Assembly (NCBI GenBank): GCA_037439425.1 | Contig: JBBIWA010000028.1 | Coordinates: 1-58,722, forward strand | Direction of reading: 5' to 3' | Length of the DNA stretch: 58,722 nucleotides | Source: JBBIWA01 sp037439425 | GTDB taxonomy: Bacteria; Acidobacteriota; Blastocatellia; RBC074 | In this document: piece after piece, positions 9,420-17,928 of the stretch | How positions within the stretch are numbered: the stretch's first letter is position 1 | Layout: every line of letters begins with the position of its first letter | Notes under the pieces: generated by a model | What the model was told of the DNA's origin: nothing | Databases searched by the model: none | The model's input: the letters and a program-made list of their open reading frames with translations, nothing else | Translations under genes and position numbers: made by a program

Positions 9420-11615
9420 ATGACTGTCCGAAAATTGATCCCTGTGTTCCTGATCACGCTCGCGGTGCTCGCGCCCGGCACGAGTCAGACGCAATGGGAA
9501 TGGGAATATGACCGCCATGTCATCTTCGATAACAGCCTGCCTGACCGCTCGCACTACCGCAGCCAGGGATCGTTTGTTTCACCGAGCGAGTTGGAACTGG
9601 TGGGCGGCAAGCTTCCGGTTGAAACAGAGCGTTACTTCACACCGCCGAACTGCCTGCGCCTCAAATGGCGCTCGCAGCGCGGCGGTGACTGGCGCGCGAG
9701 CCTTGACCTGAGCAAGCATTGGGGCAGCCTCGATTTCTCTGGCGACACGCTCTCGTTCTGGTGTTACTCGGAGAGAGAGCTTTCTTGGGATGAACTGCCG
9801 CTCATCTATTTGGCGGATGCGAACGGAGAGGGAGTGCCCGCCATCCGGCTCACCGGCTTGCTCGACAAGCTCCCCGCTCGACAGTGGGTCCGGGTGCGAT
9901 TGCCGTTTGCCTCCTTCACTGCGCCGATCAAGTCAACAAGTGAATCGCGCTTTGACCCGCGCCGTGTCCGCACGATCACGATTGTGCAGGGACTCGACGA
10001 TGGGCAGGTGCACACGCTCTACCTGGATGACTTCAAGATCGATAGCGAGACTGCGCACGACGCGACCGCGCCCGCCGCGCCTACAGGCCTGTCTGCACGA
10101 GGCTTTGACAGGCACGTTGAATTGATTTGGCAGCCTAACAAGGACGATGACCTTCAGCACTACACTATTCACCGGTCTTTCGACGGGACAACCTACACAC
10201 CGGTCGGGATTCAGAAAAGCCACCTAACACGCTACGTGGATTTCATCGGCGAAAGCGGCAGGACTGCGTTTTATAGAATCAGCGCCGTAGACAGGAACTA
10301 CAACGAGTCGCCGCTCTCGATTGCGGTAAGGGCCGCGACCCGTCAGATGACGGATGAAGAGTTGCTGACGATGGTTCAGGAAGGGTGTTTCAGGTACTAC
10401 TGGGACGGCGCGCATCCGGTCGCGGGCATGGCGCTCGAAGTGATTCCCGGCGACCGAAACTTGGTGGCGCTGGGAGCATCCGGCTTCGGCATTATGGCGC
10501 TCGTCGTTGGAGTTGAGCGAGGCTTCATCACGCGCGAGCAGGGCGTCGAGCGAATGCTGAAGATCGTCCGCTTCCTCGCCAAAGCAGATCGCTTCCACGG
10601 CGCGTGGCCCCATTTCCTGGACGGCAACACCGGCAAGACCATCCCTTATTTTGGCAAGTATGATGATGGCGGCGACCTGGTCGAAACGGCATTCCTCATG
10701 CAAGGACTGCTTACCGCGCGGCAGTATTTCGACCGCGACACGAAGGCTGAACGGGAAATCCGCGAGACGATCACTGAGTTCTGGAAATCGGTCGAGTGGG
10801 ACTGGTATCGGAAGGAGGCCACGAGCGATTTCCTCTACTGGCACTGGTCGCCCAATCATGGCTTCCACATCTCTCACCCGCTCGTCGGGTGGAACGAGAC
10901 GATGATCGTCTACCTGCTGGCCATCGCTTCGCCGACTCATCCGGTGCCTGCGAGTCTGTATCACACAGGCTGGGCCGGGCAGTCGGAAGTAGCGGTGCGC
11001 TACCGGCAAGGCTGGAGCGGAACGACGCACGGTGACCACTACATCAATGGGAACACGTATTACGGGATCAAACTGGACGTCGGGCCGCCGAGCGAACTCT
11101 TCTTCACGCATTTCTCCTTTCTCGGCTCCGACCCGCGCCACAAGCGGGATCGCTACACGAACTATTTCAAGAACAACCGCAATATGGCGTTGATCCACCA
11201 CGCCTACAGCATCGAGAACCCGCTGAAGCGCGTGGGCTACGGCGACCAGGCGTGGGGCCGCTCAGCGGGCATCAACGCCGGAAGCGGCAGACCAATCCCG
11301 CGCGGTGACAACGGTACAATCACCATTCATGCAGCGCTCGCGTCATTTCCCTACACGCCCGAGCAGTCGTTGAAGGCGCTCAAGCATTATTACCGTGACC
11401 TCGGCGGCAAATTGTGGGGCATCTACGGTTTCCGCGACGGCTTCAATCCCACCGAGAACTGGTTTGAGGATGTGTACATGGGACTGAATCAGGGCCCCAT
11501 CACGGTGATGATTGAAAACCACCGCACGGGGCTGATCTGGAAGCTGTTTATGTCCAACCCTGAGATCGGACCCGCACTTGAGCGGATCGGCTTTAAGCCG
11601 GATACCGAGAAGTAA
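9420..11615 (+). CDS. Glycoamylase-domain hydrolase, probable GH144-like beta-1,2-glucanase with N-terminal binding modules
   Basis: The protein has 731 residues when begun at the ATG at 9420 (a GTG at 9408 is in frame; GGTGAG lies seven bases before the ATG). In order: signal peptide (LIPVFLITLAVLAPGTSQ), a beta-rich carbohydrate-binding-like module (about 25-210, closing with LYLDDFKID), a fibronectin type III-like domain (about 215-310), and a C-terminal alpha/alpha-barrel of the PF10091 'glycoamylase' family (about 315-731). The barrel carries KYDDGGDLVETAF, GWNETMIVYLLAIASPTHP and FRDGFNPTENWF. The D-L-V-E tetrad matches the spacing of acidic residues I recall as catalytic in Chitinophaga endo-beta-1,2-glucanase, founder of GH144. 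With GH3 next door, hydrolysis of beta-1,2-glucan to short oligosaccharides is the best guess. Other PF10091 specificities are possible. Confidence 0.75.
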   Translation: MTVRKLIPVFLITLAVLAPGTSQTQWEWEYDRHVIFDNSLPDRSHYRSQGSFVSPSELELVGGKLPVETERYFTPPNCLRLKWRSQRGGDWRASLDLSKHWGSLDFSGDTLSFWCYSERELSWDELPLIYLADANGEGVPAIRLTGLLDKLPARQWVRVRLPFASFTAPIKSTSESRFDPRRVRTITIVQGLDDGQVHTLYLDDFKIDSETAHDATAPAAPTGLSARGFDRHVELIWQPNKDDDLQHYTIHRSFDGTTYTPVGIQKSHLTRYVDFIGESGRTAFYRISAVDRNYNESPLSIAVRAATRQMTDEELLTMVQEGCFRYYWDGAHPVAGMALEVIPGDRNLVALGASGFGIMALVVGVERGFITREQGVERMLKIVRFLAKADRFHGAWPHFLDGNTGKTIPYFGKYDDGGDLVETAFLMQGLLTARQYFDRDTKAEREIRETITEFWKSVEWDWYRKEATSDFLYWHWSPNHGFHISHPLVGWNETMIVYLLAIASPTHPVPASLYHTGWAGQSEVAVRYRQGWSGTTHGDHYINGNTYYGIKLDVGPPSELFFTHFSFLGSDPRHKRDRYTNYFKNNRNMALIHHAYSIENPLKRVGYGDQAWGRSAGINAGSGRPIPRGDNGTITIHAALASFPYTPEQSLKALKHYYRDLGGKLWGIYGFRDGFNPTENWFEDVYMGLNQGPITVMIENHRTGLIWKLFMSNPEIGPALERIGFKPDTEK

Positions 11616-11729
11616 CCGCCAAGGCGGCGGGCGGGGAGAAGCTTGTCACAGGGGCTCTTCCCTGCGCGCGGCGTCGGAAGAAACTCTCCCAAGGACTTTC
11701 TCATTGGCACTGACCGCAGGAGCAGTCTA

Positions 11730-13943
11730 ATGAAAAGAATAACACTCGCGCTCGGCGCCTTACTTATTGCCTTCACTCTTTCGTCATCATCAGCCCGCAC
11801 ACCTGCGCTCGACATCGAGCAGAAAATCAACGAGTTGCTCGCGAAGATGACGCTTGAAGAGAAGCTCGGCCAGCTTCAGCAACTCGACGGTCACGCCGAT
11901 GGGCGCTATCGCGAAGAGCACATCGAGATGATCCGCAAAGGCAGGCTCGGCTCAATGCTCAACGTGCGTGGAGCGAAAAGAATCAATGAACTGCAGCGGG
12001 TCGCTCTAGAAGAATCGCGGTTGAAGATTCCTGTGCTGTTTGCTTTCGACGTCATCCACGGCTATCGCACGATCTTTCCGGTACCGCTCGCTGAAGCAGC
12101 GAGCTGGGATCCAGCAGCGGTGGAGCAGGCAGCAGCCATCGCAGCAGCGGAAGCCTCAGCCGCTGGCATCCGCTGGACTTTCGCGCCCATGGTTGACATT
12201 GCGCGCGATCCACGTTGGGGCCGCATCGTCGAAGGGGCGGGCGAAGATCCCTACCTCGGCGCGGTGATGGCGCGTGCGCGCGTGCGCGGCTTTCAGGGCA
12301 ATGACTACAGCCGCCCGGATAAAATCGTGGCCTGCGCCAAACACTGGGTCGGCTATGGAGCGGCTGAAGGTGGGCGCGATTACAACACGACGGAGATTTC
12401 AGAGACCACTCTGCGCAATATCTACTACCCACCCTTTAGGGCCGCAGTTGATGCGGGTGTGGGCACGATCATGAGTGCTTTCAATGATCTTAATGGCGTG
12501 CCAGCCTCGGCCAATCCGCTTACGCTCACGCAGGTGCTGCGCGGCGAGTGGCGCTTCGATGGTTTTGTTGTCAGCGATTACGAATCAGTGGCCGAACTGG
12601 TCAATCACGGATTGGCCGCCCACGAAGCTGAAGCCGCGCGACTGGCGCTGAGCGCGGGCGTGGATATGGAGATGGTGAGCCGCCTTTACCATCGGCACGT
12701 CCCGCAACTACTCAAAGAGGGCCGGCTTTCGATGGCGCAAATTGATGAAGCGGTGCGGCGCGTTTTGCGCATCAAGTTTCGGCTGGGGCTGTTTGAGCAA
12801 CCCTACACTGACGAAACGCGCGAACCGGCAGTCTTGCTGGCAAGCGCACATCTGGCTGCGGCGCGCCAGATGGCGGCGCGTTCGATGGTACTTTTGAAGA
12901 ACGAAGGCGAGGTGTTGCCTCTGCGCAAAGACCTGAAGTCAATTGCGGTGATCGGGCCACTGGCAGACAGCCGAAAAGATATGCTCGGCTCGTGGTTTGC
13001 CGATGGCAGAGCCGAAGATGTGGTGACCTTGCTTGAAGGCATTAAAGCCAAAGTCGGGCCGCAGACGAAGGTCACTTACGCTAAAGGCTGCGAGATTGTT
13101 GGCGAGAGTACCGCTGGTCTAGCCGAGGCCGTGCGCCTGGCTCGTCAAGCAGAGGCAGCAATCGTGGCAGTCGGAGAGTCAGGGGAGATGAGCGGAGAGG
13201 CAGCCTCACGAGCTTCGCTCGATCTCCCGGGCCGCCAGCTCGATCTAGTCAGGGCGATCTATGCGACAGGTAAACCGCTTGTCGTTGTACTCATGAACGG
13301 TCGCCCCCTGACGATCAACTGGATAGCAGAGCACGTGCCTGCGATCCTGGAGGCGTGGTTTGCAGGTACGCAGGCAGGCCACGCTCTGGCCGATGTACTC
13401 TTCGGTGAGGTCAATCCAGGCGGCAAGCTGCCGGTAACCTTCCCGCGCTCCGTTGGCCAAATACCGCTTTACTACAATCATAAGAACACAGGCAGACCAG
13501 CCCATCCTGAAAACAGATATACCTCCAAGTATCTCGACGTGCCGGTGACGCCGCTCTTTCCCTTCGGTTACGGGCTGAGCTATACTCGGTTCAGGTTCAC
13601 CAATCTCCAACTGAGCGCCAGCCACATCCCGCCGGATGGGATTTTGACAGTGAGCGTTGAGGTCGAGAATATTGGCCGGCGCGCGGGTGATGAAGTGGTG
13701 CAGCTTTACCTCAGAGACGTGGCAGCCAGCGTAACGCGGCCCGTGAAGGAGTTGAAAGGGTTTCAGCGAATCACGTTGCAGCCCGGAGAGAAGAAGCGCG
13801 TGAGCTTTATGCTCACGCCGCAGCATCTGGGCTTTTACCATCGCGACGGGCGCTTTGCGGTTGAACCGGGTGCGTTCAAAGTGATGGTTGGCAACAGCTC
13901 AGTAGAAGGGCTGGAAGCAAGTTTTGAAGTCAGCGAGAGGTAA
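11730..13943 (+). CDS. bglX: GH3 family beta-glucosidase
   Basis: The protein has 737 residues from the ATG at 11730; an upstream TTG at 11643 is in frame but the ATG has GCAGGAG upstream and opens a clear signal peptide (ITLALGALLIAFTLSSSSA). The order is GH3 N-terminal TIM-barrel, C-terminal alpha/beta sandwich and a fibronectin III-like domain (about 650-735, ending in a BglX-like VMVGNSS). The nucleophile motif reads GFVVSDYESV, with Asp283. TFAPMVDIARDPRWGRIVEG is the family's hallmark segment. It is an exported, probably periplasmic enzyme that would release glucose from the non-reducing end of oligosaccharides. Flanking GH144-like genes suggest sophorose and longer beta-1,2-linked oligosaccharides as substrates. 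The symbol reflects overall similarity, not proven specificity. Confidence 0.92.
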   Translation: MKRITLALGALLIAFTLSSSSARTPALDIEQKINELLAKMTLEEKLGQLQQLDGHADGRYREEHIEMIRKGRLGSMLNVRGAKRINELQRVALEESRLKIPVLFAFDVIHGYRTIFPVPLAEAASWDPAAVEQAAAIAAAEASAAGIRWTFAPMVDIARDPRWGRIVEGAGEDPYLGAVMARARVRGFQGNDYSRPDKIVACAKHWVGYGAAEGGRDYNTTEISETTLRNIYYPPFRAAVDAGVGTIMSAFNDLNGVPASANPLTLTQVLRGEWRFDGFVVSDYESVAELVNHGLAAHEAEAARLALSAGVDMEMVSRLYHRHVPQLLKEGRLSMAQIDEAVRRVLRIKFRLGLFEQPYTDETREPAVLLASAHLAAARQMAARSMVLLKNEGEVLPLRKDLKSIAVIGPLADSRKDMLGSWFADGRAEDVVTLLEGIKAKVGPQTKVTYAKGCEIVGESTAGLAEAVRLARQAEAAIVAVGESGEMSGEAASRASLDLPGRQLDLVRAIYATGKPLVVVLMNGRPLTINWIAEHVPAILEAWFAGTQAGHALADVLFGEVNPGGKLPVTFPRSVGQIPLYYNHKNTGRPAHPENRYTSKYLDVPVTPLFPFGYGLSYTRFRFTNLQLSASHIPPDGILTVSVEVENIGRRAGDEVVQLYLRDVAASVTRPVKELKGFQRITLQPGEKKRVSFMLTPQHLGFYHRDGRFAVEPGAFKVMVGNSSVEGLEASFEVSER

Positions 13944-13947
13944 TCAC

Positions 13948-15333
13948 ATGCTCTGGCGCAGGATCGCGTTGAGCTTACTCATCTGCGCGCTTGCAACTAG
14001 TCGCCCATCTTATGCTCAGCGCGCACTCGACTTGCAATCCAGTCGTGCTCTTTCAGAGGCTGAAGAGACTTTCTTGGAAGACCTCTCGCGCCGCTCATTC
14101 CTTTACTTCTGGGAACAAGCTGATCCGGGCACTGGGCTGGTGCGCGATCGTGCGCGCACCGATGGCTCGCCGCCTGCGGAGACGGAGACCAATCGTCACG
14201 TGGCCAGCATCGCGGCTACAGGCTTTGGTCTTACGGCGCTATGTATTGCGGCCGAGCGGCGCTGGGTTGAACCTAATGAGGCTCACCAACGAGTGCTCAC
14301 TACGTTGCGCTTTTTCGCCGAGCGCGCAAGGCACGAGCGCGGCTGGTTCTACCACTGGATGGATGCGCGCAGCGGGGAGCGAGTGTGGCAAAGCGAGGCC
14401 TCTTCGATTGATACGGCCCTGCTGCTGGGTGGCGTATTAACCGCCCGGCAGTATTTCCGGGATGATGCCGAGATCGTGCGGCTGGCCACGCAGATCTACG
14501 AGCGGATAGATTTTCCGTGGATGCTCAACGGCCACCCAACTTTGCTCTCTCACGGCTGGATTCCGGAACGCGGCTTTATCCCTAGTCGCTGGGATGATTA
14601 TAGCGAGCATTTAATCCTTTACTTGCTAGCGATTGCTTCGCCGACGCATCCGATTCCACCACGCGCCTGGTATGCCTGGAAGCGCGAGTGGATTACTTAT
14701 GCTGGCTACAGGTATCTGAGCAGTGGGGCGCCGCTCTTCGTCCATCAGTATTCACACGCCTGGATAGATTTTCGTGGCCGTCGTGAGAAGATGCCGCCAT
14801 ACACAGACTATTTTGAAAACTCTGCAATTGCCACACGCGCGCATCGAGCTTTCTGTCTGGAGCTGACCAAGGAGTTTCCTGGCTACACGGAGAACATATG
14901 GGGAATTACAGCCTCTGACAGCGCCAATGGGTATGTGGCTTGGGGCGGGCCGCCTCGCCATCCGGCCATCGATGGAACAGTCGTGCCTTGCGCTGCTGGT
15001 GGCTCGCTGATGTTGGCAGCAGACATCGCCCTGCCAGCCCTGCTCCAGATGCGCCAGCAGTTCGGTGAGCGCATTTATGGCCGCTACGGATTTGCCGACG
15101 CTTTCAATCCTAACAATGGATGGGTGGGTCCTGATGTAATCGGCATTAATCTGGGCATTACGCTGTTGAGCGCAGAGAATCTGCGCAGCGGCAAGGTTTG
15201 GCAGTGGTTTATGAGCAATCCGGAGATGGAGCGAGCGCTGCGCCTGGTTGGATTGGTCCGCGAAGGCAGGCGAGGACGATTGCGAGACCGAGCCGCGAGA
15301 CCACAGCCCTTGGTGAGAGGAGCGTGGCCCTAG
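13948..15333 (+). CDS. Second glycoamylase-domain (PF10091) hydrolase, divergent active site
   Basis: The protein has 461 residues from the ATG at 13948, four bases after the GH3 stop and seven after GAGAGG; an in-frame TTG at 13924 is less likely. A signal peptide ending PSYAQ is followed directly by the alpha/alpha-barrel without the extra modules of the paralogue at 9420. It shares LLAIASPTHP, the preceding conserved Glu (WDDYSEHLILY) and FADAFNPNNGW. Where the first enzyme has D-L-V-E-T-A, this one has S-S-I-D-T-A, so one of the two acidic residues is replaced. It therefore belongs to another PF10091 branch, either with different linkage or chain-end specificity or a different mechanism. 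It sits in the same operon as the GH3 enzyme. Confidence 0.75.
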   Translation: MLWRRIALSLLICALATSRPSYAQRALDLQSSRALSEAEETFLEDLSRRSFLYFWEQADPGTGLVRDRARTDGSPPAETETNRHVASIAATGFGLTALCIAAERRWVEPNEAHQRVLTTLRFFAERARHERGWFYHWMDARSGERVWQSEASSIDTALLLGGVLTARQYFRDDAEIVRLATQIYERIDFPWMLNGHPTLLSHGWIPERGFIPSRWDDYSEHLILYLLAIASPTHPIPPRAWYAWKREWITYAGYRYLSSGAPLFVHQYSHAWIDFRGRREKMPPYTDYFENSAIATRAHRAFCLELTKEFPGYTENIWGITASDSANGYVAWGGPPRHPAIDGTVVPCAAGGSLMLAADIALPALLQMRQQFGERIYGRYGFADAFNPNNGWVGPDVIGINLGITLLSAENLRSGKVWQWFMSNPEMERALRLVGLVREGRRGRLRDRAARPQPLVRGAWP

Positions 15334-15575
15334 GATGACTTAAGCAGTCCAATCCTTCTGCCCCCTATTTGCCCCTGGCCCGGTGATGGGTAGTGCCTTC
15401 CGAAATTGAGATAACCAGTTAAGCAACGGTTGAATAGAGAAGTTACTGCTCAAATCCGGCCGGCGGCAGATAGCTGAGCGCTGTAGTGCAGCCACTTCTG
15501 ATTATATTTTGTCGGCCATAAGGAGTCAGCCCTCAGGGCGATTGCATCATAAATATTGACTTTATTGGGCGTTGA

Positions 15576-16067
15576 TTACCCTGAGCAGATACTCTTCGCT
15601 TCGTGCGGCTTTGAGGAGGGCCGAGAGTCAGGCGATGGTTCGGCGCCCAGGCACTGACTAACTTGATCGCACTCTTGCGCAAGGCTGCGGTTGTGGGAGC
15701 GTCGTGGTGTCACGGCCGTCAATCGCGATGATCTCGCGACGGCCGTCAACTTCTGCCACGCTGCGCACCAGTTGAGAAAGCAGCGTTGGAACTCACTTGG
15801 TTTAATCTGCGCAAAGCCGCGCCCAAAGGTGTCGTGCGAGGCAGTCCCGTTGGGCAACTCCAGAAACGTCCCGATCCACGCCTCTTTGTCTCGACCGGAC
15901 TCGGCCATCCCAACAAAGTCATTGGCCCCGCAGATGACTGCCAGAATCCCAATCACGATAATGTCGATCAGCAAGTGCTCTTTACCCAGCTCACGACGTG
16001 GGTCTTGACAGTCCGAAAAGTGTTCCGTCAGGTTCACAGGAGCCGCCGTTTCACACGACTTTTTCAC
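15576..16067 (-). pseudogene. ISAs1-family transposase remnant, frameshifted and truncated
   Basis: The frame reading from 16067 gives the N-terminal part of an H-repeat/ISAs1 transposase: EHFSDCQDPRRELGKEH, IIVIGILAVICGANDF and LPNGTASHDTFGRGFA. Near 15770 the reading shifts: the neighbouring frame continues VDGRREIIAIDG, which contains the first catalytic Asp, and a second shift near 15710 restores RRSHNR. The rest of the DDE domain (more than 200 residues) is missing. The 5' end abuts the MITE-like repeat at 16066, so the original start was probably lost to that insertion. The 242 bases between the last glycosidase and this fragment show nothing else. Confidence 0.75.
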
Positions 16068-16182
16068 TTAGTACAATGCGCCATAAATACTCCGCCAGTT
16101 AGCCTGAAAGCTAACGGATTGCAAAATCCGTGATTCTGTCTCACGACAACTGAAGGCGTAATTGCGGCGCACAGTACTTAGT
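16066..16182 (+). repeat. MITE-like element, copy 1
   Basis: This element of about 117 bp is bounded by ACTTAGT at 16066-16072 and 16176-16182, with imperfect terminal inverted repeats of about 28 bases (GTACAATGCGCCATAAATAC at the left, the inverse of GGCGTAATTGCGGCGCACAG at the right). The interior carries CAGTTAG...CTAAC. It aligns over its full length with the reverse complement of copy 3 at 23275-23395. It has no coding capacity, so it would be mobilised in trans. Confidence 0.7.
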
Positions 16183-16237
16183 CGCACGTTTCTTCGTTGA
16201 TGGCACAAGACAGAGATGCGGTTATTGAATTTCAATG

Positions 16238-16353
16238 ACTTAGTACAACGCGCCATAAATACTCCGTCAGTTAGCCTGTGAAAAGAATCCAGCATATTCA
16301 ACTGGTTGCTGCAAAAACAACTAGCGGCGTAATTATGGCGACCAGTACTTAGT
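16238..16353 (+). repeat. MITE-like element, copy 2
   Basis: This 116-bp element has the same termini as copy 1, including flanking ACTTAGT (16238-16244 and 16347-16353) and GCGCCATAAATACTCCGTCA at the left end, but its middle 40 bases differ. The same orientation and 55-bp spacing relative to copy 1 suggest either a local duplication or two insertions into the same preferred site. Confidence 0.7.
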
Positions 16354-16515
16354 CTGATCCCGACCTGTTGCTCCATCACTCAATGGCCCAGAAATGGCCT
16401 CGAAGTAGCTAAGTGAAAAACTCGTAGTTTCATTCATGGTGTGTCGGTCCTCCAAGATTTGAAATCCTGACACGCTAACCATATTGGCTACCGTTTGTAA
16501 GGTGAATCCCTCCGT

Positions 16516-16815
16516 TCACATATGATGCAATTGCCCTGTCCCGTAGTGGCTGCATTGGCACATCTGCACGCGATAAGCCTTGACGATGGGCTTGGGCATC
16601 TCCGGCAGTTCGGGATTGGTGACGACTTGTTCGCCCTCGGCCAGAAGGGTGCCGCCGCAATCGAGATAGGTTGGTTCCGTGACCGGGACCTCAATCGGCT
16701 CCTGGTCATATTCTGCTTCCGCTGGCGCACAGCGATGGCGAAATCTGCCTTTCAGATCGCTAATCAAAATAAGCTTTTTCTTTTTGCTGGGCGCTGAAGC
16801 ATATGTTAAATTCAT
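16516..16815 (-). pseudogene. Fragment of a transposase zinc-ribbon region (IS66/ISNCY-like)
   Basis: A 99-residue frame has the spacing of the N-terminal zinc-binding part of IS66- or ISNCY-type transposases: a CGGTLL turn, then PELPEMPKPIVKAYRV and MCQCSHYG, where CSHYG would be CSHCG in an intact protein. No catalytic domain follows. It lies in the same stretch of decayed mobile DNA as the ISAs1 remnant. Family assignment rests on this short pattern only. Confidence 0.4.
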
Positions 16816-16904
16816 CAGTCGCAGGCAAGCATCCGCGAGGGAAGCAGTTGACAGGTTATGGCTCGCCCCCAGGAAGTTCTATTCTTTAAGAGAGCGGAGT
16901 CCCC

Positions 16905-17852
16905 TTGATTACCAGCACTAGCCAGCGGCTGCATGAATTGCGGCGCTCCATTGAAAGCGTCATTCGCGGCAAGGCGGAAGCAGTACATCTCTCTCTGGTG
17001 ACGCTCCTGGCTGGCGGTCACCTACTGCTTGAGGATGTCCCTGGCGTCGGCAAGACGACACTCGCCCAAACTATTGCCCGTTGCCTGGCAGGCAGTTTTC
17101 AACGCATCCAGTTCACCAGTGACTTGCTGCCCTCAGATATTGTTGGCGTCTCGGTTTACAACCCGCAAAGTAGGGAATTTGAATTCAAACCGGGTCCGGT
17201 CTTCGCCAATGTCATCCTGGCTGACGAAATCAACCGCACCACGCCCAAGACGCAGAGCAGTTTGCTTGAAGCCATGGCCGAAGGCCGCGTCACGATTGAG
17301 AATCAAACCTATGAGCTGCCGCGCCCTTTTCTAGTATTGGCCACCCAGAATCCAATCGAGCACCACGGCACCTATCCGCTGCCAGAATCCCAGTTGGACC
17401 GTTTTATGATGCGGGTTCGGATGGGATATCCAGCCGTCGAGTTTGAGAAACAAATTCTCCGGACCCAAGCACTGCGCCACCCGATTGATGAGATCGTGCC
17501 CTTAATGACTCCTGATGAGGTATTGGAGTTGCAAGAAGAAGTCAAGCACGTCCGGGTGGATGAAGCGCTGGTTGACTACTTGCTGGAGATTGTAGAAGCG
17601 ACGCGCCGCTCGGAGGTGCTCGATCTTGGCGTCAGCCCGCGCGGCTCTTTGGCGCTCTATCGTGCTGCTCAGGCGCTGGCACTCACTGAAGATCGGGACT
17701 ACTGTATCGCCGACGACATTAAGCGGCTGGTCATTCCGGTCTTCGGGCATCGCATTATCGTCAGTTCTCGTTATTCGAGTCGGCTGCGGCGCGGTGAAGA
17801 GGCTGATGCTGTCTTAAGTGAGATCATCAAGAACGTGAGAGTTCCAATTTAG
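16905..17852 (+). CDS. MoxR-family AAA+ ATPase
   Basis: This 315-residue AAA+ ATPase of the MoxR branch has Walker A EDVPGVGKTT (Lys50), Walker B VILADEINR (Asp107-Glu108), sensor-1 LATQNPIE, and the C-terminal lid that begins after LPESQLDRFMMRV. The start is TTG at 16905, preceded by GGAG five bases upstream; no in-frame ATG lies near enough to serve. MoxR ATPases act as chaperones that insert or activate metal-dependent or membrane-associated partners. It heads the classic MoxR-DUF58-transglutaminase cluster, so its partners are probably the two membrane proteins encoded downstream. Confidence 0.93.
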   Translation: MITSTSQRLHELRRSIESVIRGKAEAVHLSLVTLLAGGHLLLEDVPGVGKTTLAQTIARCLAGSFQRIQFTSDLLPSDIVGVSVYNPQSREFEFKPGPVFANVILADEINRTTPKTQSSLLEAMAEGRVTIENQTYELPRPFLVLATQNPIEHHGTYPLPESQLDRFMMRVRMGYPAVEFEKQILRTQALRHPIDEIVPLMTPDEVLELQEEVKHVRVDEALVDYLLEIVEATRRSEVLDLGVSPRGSLALYRAAQALALTEDRDYCIADDIKRLVIPVFGHRIIVSSRYSSRLRRGEEADAVLSEIIKNVRVPI

Positions 17853-17928
17853 AGTCTGAGGTTAAGCCTCTGAAGAGCCGGACCGAAACTTCAGGGGCTC
17901 TCAACTGGTCGACTCTCTAGATTACGCT

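Noticed and set aside
10224..11201. Long 325-residue open frame on the minus strand
   Set aside because: It runs antisense to the GH144-like gene, is rich in Arg/Val/Asp typical of codon shadowing, and has no recognisable motif or ribosome-binding site.
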